NCBI GenBank assembly: GCA_050084985.1 | Contig: JBITNC010000001.1 | Span: 191,890,001 to 191,954,000 of the forward strand | Direction: 5' to 3' | Source: Nageia nagi | Lineage: Eukaryota; Pinophyta | Length of the DNA stretch: 64,000 bases | Part shown: piece by piece, positions 59,091 to 64,000 of the stretch | Position numbering within the stretch: position 1 is the first letter of the stretch | Layout of the letters: each line of letters starts with the position of its first letter | Notes under the pieces: model-generated | Databases searched by the model: none | What the model was told of the DNA's origin: nothing | What the model saw: only the letters and a program-made list of their open reading frames with translations | Program-made: the position numbers and the translations under genes

Positions 59091-61377
59091 GTACTCCTAG
59101 CTGATTTGTTTCCATGTGTGATCATCCACAAATTATTTACAAAAACTACAAAACCTTTATATATCTTATAATAGAGTATAAATAGGTATAGTTGTTGGAT
59201 AACAATGGTGTTATAAATCCTCCTGCCAACAAACTTTTCTACAACAAAATCTTCATGTGAAAGTCTATCATGTATGTCATTATTCTTCTTTTGTGAAGAA
59301 ACATCTTGCTCAAATTTGTTAGTCCAAGGTTAAAGAAGGAAACTAACAAACCTTACTTTTTCCATATCCACATCTTTTAAGTAAGTATCCTAGATTGGTG
59401 CAACTTCTAAGTCTAGTCTTAATTCATAGATATATTTTTCATTACTGCTTTAATTCACCCTTTGTTAAGCCATTTTGGTTTTCAAGTTTGAATTCTCAAA
59501 TTATGAATGGTACTATCAGAATGTGCTAAATTATCCTCTTAAAGTGGATGAACCATCTTAAGTAAAGATAATGAAATGCAAGCCTCCAACAAGTTGAACA
59601 AACCTCTCCCAAGAATGAATGATATTTCTCTAACTTGGGTAAGCCTATCAAATATGATCTTGAGTTAAACAAACCTTGTCAAATGGAGATCGTGCCTCCT
59701 CACAATGAAAGGAACTCCTTGAAGATGTTAAAGAATATCTTAGTATCTCCTTAATGCCCAATGAATGTTCCTAATTCTTTAATATGCTAAATGAACTGCC
59801 TAAGTGTGCCACAAAGGTGTCCAAGATTCATTGATTCTCAACATTTATCTCAAAGACTTATAGATTCTAAACAAATGCTTTGAGGATACCACAAAGATCA
59901 ACAAGTTCCCAATTTTGAATTTTTCTTCTTTAGAATGTGGCATTCTCCTTCTAACTCCATGTTTAGTTTTATAGTGTTTCTAAAATTTCTAAATTTTGGT
60001 TGTCATATGTGCATCATACTTTCCCTCTAAAATTCAAATTTTGAGTACAATAAAATATAATTCCTTAAAAAAAACACCTTATCTCTCCTAATTTAATTTT
60101 CTTATAAAATTAAATTAAATAAAAGTATTTCCAAATTCAATTTTTATTTTCACCTTATTTCTCCTACTCAAATTAAATCCATAAATAATTTTCAAACCTA
60201 AGAATAATTTACATAATTAAAATAACTCAAAACTAAAATTTATTTCTTCCCATTAGAGATGATCCGATCCAAGTGCCAAGTTAATTAAGCATATGCATTA
60301 AAGGCCTAAAAATCAACTCTGATTCACATTGTCCCTCCTCCAAGTTTAATGTTCATACACAATTGCTTGAAATATTGGATCTGATGTAAAATATTCCTAA
60401 ATATTAGAAATGCATGTTGATATCCCAAACATCCAAGCCCTAATGATCAAATTTCATATATTCACAACAAGTTAAACCTCCTTAAGGCTCAATGTCTCCT
60501 CTCAAGCCTCCATTTTGCTATTAGCAAGGTAAAAATATATCAAATTTCAAAATTGTACTCTTCCAATAGTCAAATAAAATCCTCAATAATGAAGAATGGA
60601 GTCAAAAATACTAAACAATCCCTCTTGATACCAAATGAACTTCCTTCTATCTCCTCCAAACTTAGATCTAGAGATATATACCTAAAATGAACCTCAATTT
60701 GATGGAAAATAATCAAAATTTTGAAAATAAGTTACTCACCAAGTTGAAAAATCACTTACTAGCATTTAGAATTTTAAAATTTGCATAAACAAGTCCAATA
60801 AACTACTCTAAGGATGAGATCTAGTGTCTAGATCCCTAAATTCTACCTTGAAGATCCTTGATTTTGCAAATTTGATGCCTTAGAATCCAATGTTGCTTGC
60901 CAAGAAGCCCACATTTGAAGTTTGATTCTCAAAATCATAATATTAAAGCTTCAAAAATGTAATAAATTATCTTTATAATGGGATCAAATGACTTAAAACT
61001 CAATGTTAGCTCCTTAATGTCCAAATATAGCAATTCTAATGCTAGAAACTCACTCTTTTCCCTTTAGTATCCAAATGAACTAGATCCAAGAATCAAAATG
61101 CCTTAGATCTCCTCAACTCTCATTTTTCATGATACCACTATGATTCCAAGATAATCCCACTATGATTTAATATCACATTCTCGTAAGATCTTCGAGCAGG
61201 ATGATAAGATCTTACTCAACAACTTCTTTCCAACAAGATGGATAGATCTCCTTCAAAATGTCTTGAAATTCCTCCTTAACCTTTCTTACCTAGTAGGATG
61301 GCAAGATAAAGGCTTTCAAATTATCTCTAAAACTTCTTTGTGTGAAATCCTTGATTTCAATATGATGGTGGAATCAA

Positions 61378-61390
61378 GGCTCTAATACCA
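61378..61390 (-). other. Primer-binding site, initiator tRNA-Met type
   Basis: On the minus strand it reads TGGTATTAGAGCC, one base from the usual TGGTATCAGAGCC. It lies one nucleotide after the 5' LTR end and fixes the element's orientation. Confidence 0.85.
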
Positions 61391-62662
61391 TTGTGATGAT
61401 CCCAAGTTATTGGATCATGGTCAAACATGCCCTAGGAGAGGGACATTTGCCTTAATGCTCTAGATATGGTTAATTTAGCATAAAATAGCATAAGAATATG
61501 AACATCTAGCTAAAATTGATAGAAATGAATCAACAAACTATAATTATGTTCAAGTACCCAATGCAAGGCTTTAGGATGCTAAATCATAAAATAACAATGT
61601 AAAACCCTTCCTAGATCCAACATCTAATCATAATGAGATAAAGAATAAGAATGATAGTAAATAACATAAATGTATTTGAAATATGAAATGAGAGAACCTC
61701 AATTACAATAACTTGATTTTAGATCTTCAAGAGTGTTGTAACAATGGTATTTTTGATGCCTAAGGAACTTACACTAGTGTTTCCTCTAATAGGGTTATTG
61801 CAAATAGCTCTAGGATCTCACTAATAATAGTAATGGTAAGGCAAAGCTAAAGGTTTCCCTACCTCTCTAACAATAAAACAATTGGAGTTCCTCTCTTGAA
61901 TGGCTAGAGTAAGCAATAGGTTATCCTTCAATCACCTCAAGAGCTCAAATGCAAACTGGCATCCATAAGTGGTAAAGATAGATTTCTTATACTCAATCTA
62001 ATAAAAGGGGGTTTAATCATCAATTTTGCATATCTCATGTGTTCTAGGATTCTCATTTTATACACAAGGTGGTTCATCTTCTAATATTGATTTGAGTTGA
62101 TCCAACAAAGTACAAGAGTGATTTCTAGTTTTAATCAACATGGGTGTTGTATCTCCTCATAATGCCATGATTTGTGAAGTTGATCATTAGCATGTATTAG
62201 ATGCCAATAATACATGCCAACATGGGATTCTGAACTCATAAGTAATCCTCATCATGTGGGATGTTAGATGTATTAGGAGCCAAATGTACCATGCCCAAGC
62301 ACTTGATCTCATAGTACCTCATCATTGGTGTAATTACTAGATGGTGCTCTACCTTAATAGGGGAGTATTAATGATAAGAGGATCATCTAATGTTAATATT
62401 ACAATCATCAAGGCTTAATATACAACAACTCATTATTGGAGACTACTATTGCATTTAGAATCATAATGGCCTTGGTAACATCAATATAATATTATTTGCA
62501 TAATTGGACAATCAACTATACATAATATGCTAAATAAGGACCAATTATTCCATAATTGGCCAAATAACTATTAAAATAAGAAAAAGTACTCTTAAGCTAA
62601 TGTTCCCAATTATTAGTGATGAAATGGGGAAAACACCATAAAAATAGGGATATTACATTCAA

Positions 62663-63520
62663 GAGATTGATCAAATGTAGTGAGCACAAAGGTGACAAAC
62701 AATATTACGAGTAAAAAAAAAAAATCAGTCTTTAATTAGAGTTGAAATTATGAAAAATTATCCTTTTATTCAAGATTTTGAAAGCTCAAAACTAATATTT
62801 TAACACCTTACTTCCACTAATTTTCCAACTATAGTAATTCTTTATCCTATTTCAACTTTATATGTTAGCTTTCCAAGGACAATTATTCTTGTCTTGTCAT
62901 TCTCAAAGGAAACCTTTTGGTTTAGGATGGGATTTCCTTTTTGTCATATCCTTTTCATAATCCCAATATATCTTGCAATCTTTCCCAAATATCATCATCA
63001 TATTTTTCTATTATCTTATTTGATACAACATTTACATAAGTATTTAAAAATGGATACTATAAAATATTTTGGCCACTAGTAAGTTATCTTAACCATTTTC
63101 TAATAATTATCTTTAACTTTCATTGGTACTAGCTTATAGTATTTATAAGTGACAGGAATAAATTCCCTCACTACTAACCCCAAAAAGGATAAAAACATTA
63201 TGGTATTTTCTCCAATGGGTTATCCAATTAGATTACTAATGATCTTCCTCTTATTTATGTTGCTCACATTAATCACCAATCTTGCTAGACCTCTTATTTT
63301 TTTATTTTTAGAGTTTGAAGTGTGTGATGACATGGCATCAATACTTATACATTAGGTATAGTAAAAACATTACTATACCATATATAATTTCAACTATGAG
63401 TAACCAACATTACAAGAAAATTTATTTCATAATGTACATACCTTCTGTAAATGCTTCAAAACCCCTACGTCTTAACCACTCAAAATACCTATGAATGATT
63501 TCAAGGATCTTGACATGTTT
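62663..63520 (-). pseudogene. En/Spm (CACTA) transposase-like gene fragment, right arm
   Basis: The mirror copy of the left-arm gene. Reading leftward, a protein-like exon KHVKILEIIHRYFEWLRRRG, then FEAFTE, ends at a canonical donor AAG|GTATGT (63,441). A 97-bp intron ends near 63,345; the left arm has a 96-bp intron in the same place. The next exon gives LVINVSNINK, NLIGQPIGENTIMFLSFLG, LVVREF and KVKDNYQKMVK. The donor of the second intron has changed from GT to AT. The first exon is not matched on the left, so the right copy extends further into the gene. The 5.7-kb LTR element splits this copy from the palindrome centre. Confidence 0.55.
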
Positions 63521-64000
63521 CTATCTAATTTTCCTATGTGAGTTATAAAGAATGAAAAAGAGAGGGTTTAGAGTATATTATTTGATTTTTAATTTTACAA
63601 TAAGCTATCTCAACTTGAAAGTAAATAAAAAATGTTATGGGAGGCTTCAAATCACAAGTCCTTGGGACCTTGTGACCATTCGAGTGAAGTGAAACCCCAA
63701 CTCAACAAGATTGTAATCCAGATTTTTCCTCAATCAAAAGGATACTAGAAATAAATGATATACCTATTATTCAATTATGATACTAAATCATGTACTATAG
63801 AAAAAGCCTAGGTTAGGAAACTTTACAATGATATGTAACAATAATGAAAATATATGATAAAGAATATTCAAGATCTAAGTATGTGTAAAGCTTTTCCTAA
63901 AATGATCAAATCATACAAATGAAAAGGGTTACAATAATAACAAATATGGATCTAAGGCCATAAATACTAATAAAAAAATACCTCAAACCCACCCTAAGGT
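63521..64000. other. Unassigned AT-rich end of window
   Basis: The only structure I see is a small stem-loop, TCACAAGTCC...GGACCTTGTGA, at 63,652-63,675. Upstream parts of the transposase-like gene may continue here on the minus strand, but stops prevent a call. Confidence 0.4.

Larger units (their letters stand above)
56913..62662 (-). mobile_element. Minus-strand LTR retrotransposon derivative inserted in the palindrome
   Basis: The LTRs are 61,392-62,657 (5') and 56,918-58,309 (3'); on the minus strand they start TGTAATATCCCC and end CATCACA or CATCATA. A primer-binding site TGGTATTAGAGCC (61,378-61,390) lies one base after the 5' LTR. The flanks TTCAT (56,913-56,917) and TTCAA (62,658-62,662) are a near-perfect 5-bp duplication. 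Removing the element and one duplication joins the two halves of the right palindrome arm. The 3.1-kb inside has no Gag or Pol domain that I can name, so it is non-autonomous (LARD-like). It is the same family as the 34-kb solo LTR. Confidence 0.88.
55684..63445. repeat. Long inverted repeat (~1-kb arms) of a transposase-like gene
   Basis: The left arm, about 55,684-56,655, reappears as reverse complement at 56,665-56,917 and then 62,663-63,445; a retrotransposon interrupts the right arm at 56,918-62,657. Paired landmarks include TTGGTGATTAATGTGA with 63,267-63,282, CCCATTGGAGAAAATACCAT with about 63,200, GTTCCATATCAAAG (56,558) with CTTTGATATGGAAC (56,807), and AACATGT.TAATGAA (56,465) with TTCATTAGACATGTT (56,900). 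Divergence is moderate, with small indels. The arms meet near 56,660 with little or no spacer, so a transcript would fold into a hairpin. Confidence 0.85.

Noticed and set aside
62894-63355. Two plus-strand ORFs at 62.9-63.4 kb
   Set aside because: They are antisense shadows of the minus-strand transposase-like copy in the palindrome's right arm.
21661-64000. tRNA, rRNA or organellar gene insertions
   Set aside because: No cloverleaf, rRNA-conserved block or organelle gene motif was recognised in the readable part.

Overview
The window looks like nuclear DNA from a vascular plant with a large, repeat-filled genome. It is AT-rich and made almost entirely of LTR retrotransposon remains (Ty3/gypsy and Ty1/copia), solo LTRs, tandem and inverted repeats, and a decayed DNA-transposon gene with plant-type introns. 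I see no intact host gene, no bacterial gene and no RNA gene. A gymnosperm or similar giant genome is plausible, but the sequence alone does not prove it.

Bases 1 to about 21,660 are not reliable. Almost every position sits in an inflated run of A, C, G or T, and open frames translate to strings of Lys, Phe, Pro, Gly and Asn. Near the end of this tract the RT, RNase H and integrase of a Tat-like Ty3/gypsy element can still be traced (19.9-21.7 kb). The distortion stops abruptly inside that integrase gene, so it is best read as an assembly or polishing artefact.

21.7-28.8 kb is the readable 3' half of the Tat-like element: the integrase end (22,264), an extra sense ORF (22,408-23,583) built from two copies of a 400-nt module, four hairpin repeats (24.5-24.9 kb), an antisense Ser/Pro/Arg-rich ORF (25.7-26.1 kb), a hairpin and polypurine tract, and a 3' LTR from 26,860. 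That LTR carries a promoter-like tandem array with decayed TGACGTCA sites.

29-32.5 kb holds a degenerate Ty3/gypsy gag-protease, an unidentified ORF and a 3' LTR. A 1.36-kb solo LTR with a perfect 5-bp target duplication lies at 34,056-35,412. 35.4-39.3 kb contains unidentified coding-like relics and several minisatellites. 39.46-41.22 kb is a direct duplication, one copy of which carries a solo LTR.

41,243-49,450 is an almost complete but inactivated Ty1/copia element with two LTRs, a primer site, Gag to RNase H, and a perfect GATAA duplication. 49.67-52.04 kb is a short minus-strand LTR element. 52.20-55.60 kb is a non-autonomous relative of the copia element.

55.68-63.52 kb is the most interesting part. 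Two inverted copies of a fragment of a plant En/Spm-type (CACTA) transposase-like gene, with matching introns, form a long palindrome about 1 kb per arm. The right arm is split by a 5.7-kb minus-strand LTR element (56,918-62,657) of the same family as the 34-kb solo LTR. This arrangement is what a source of transposon-silencing hairpin RNA would look like, although that role is an inference.
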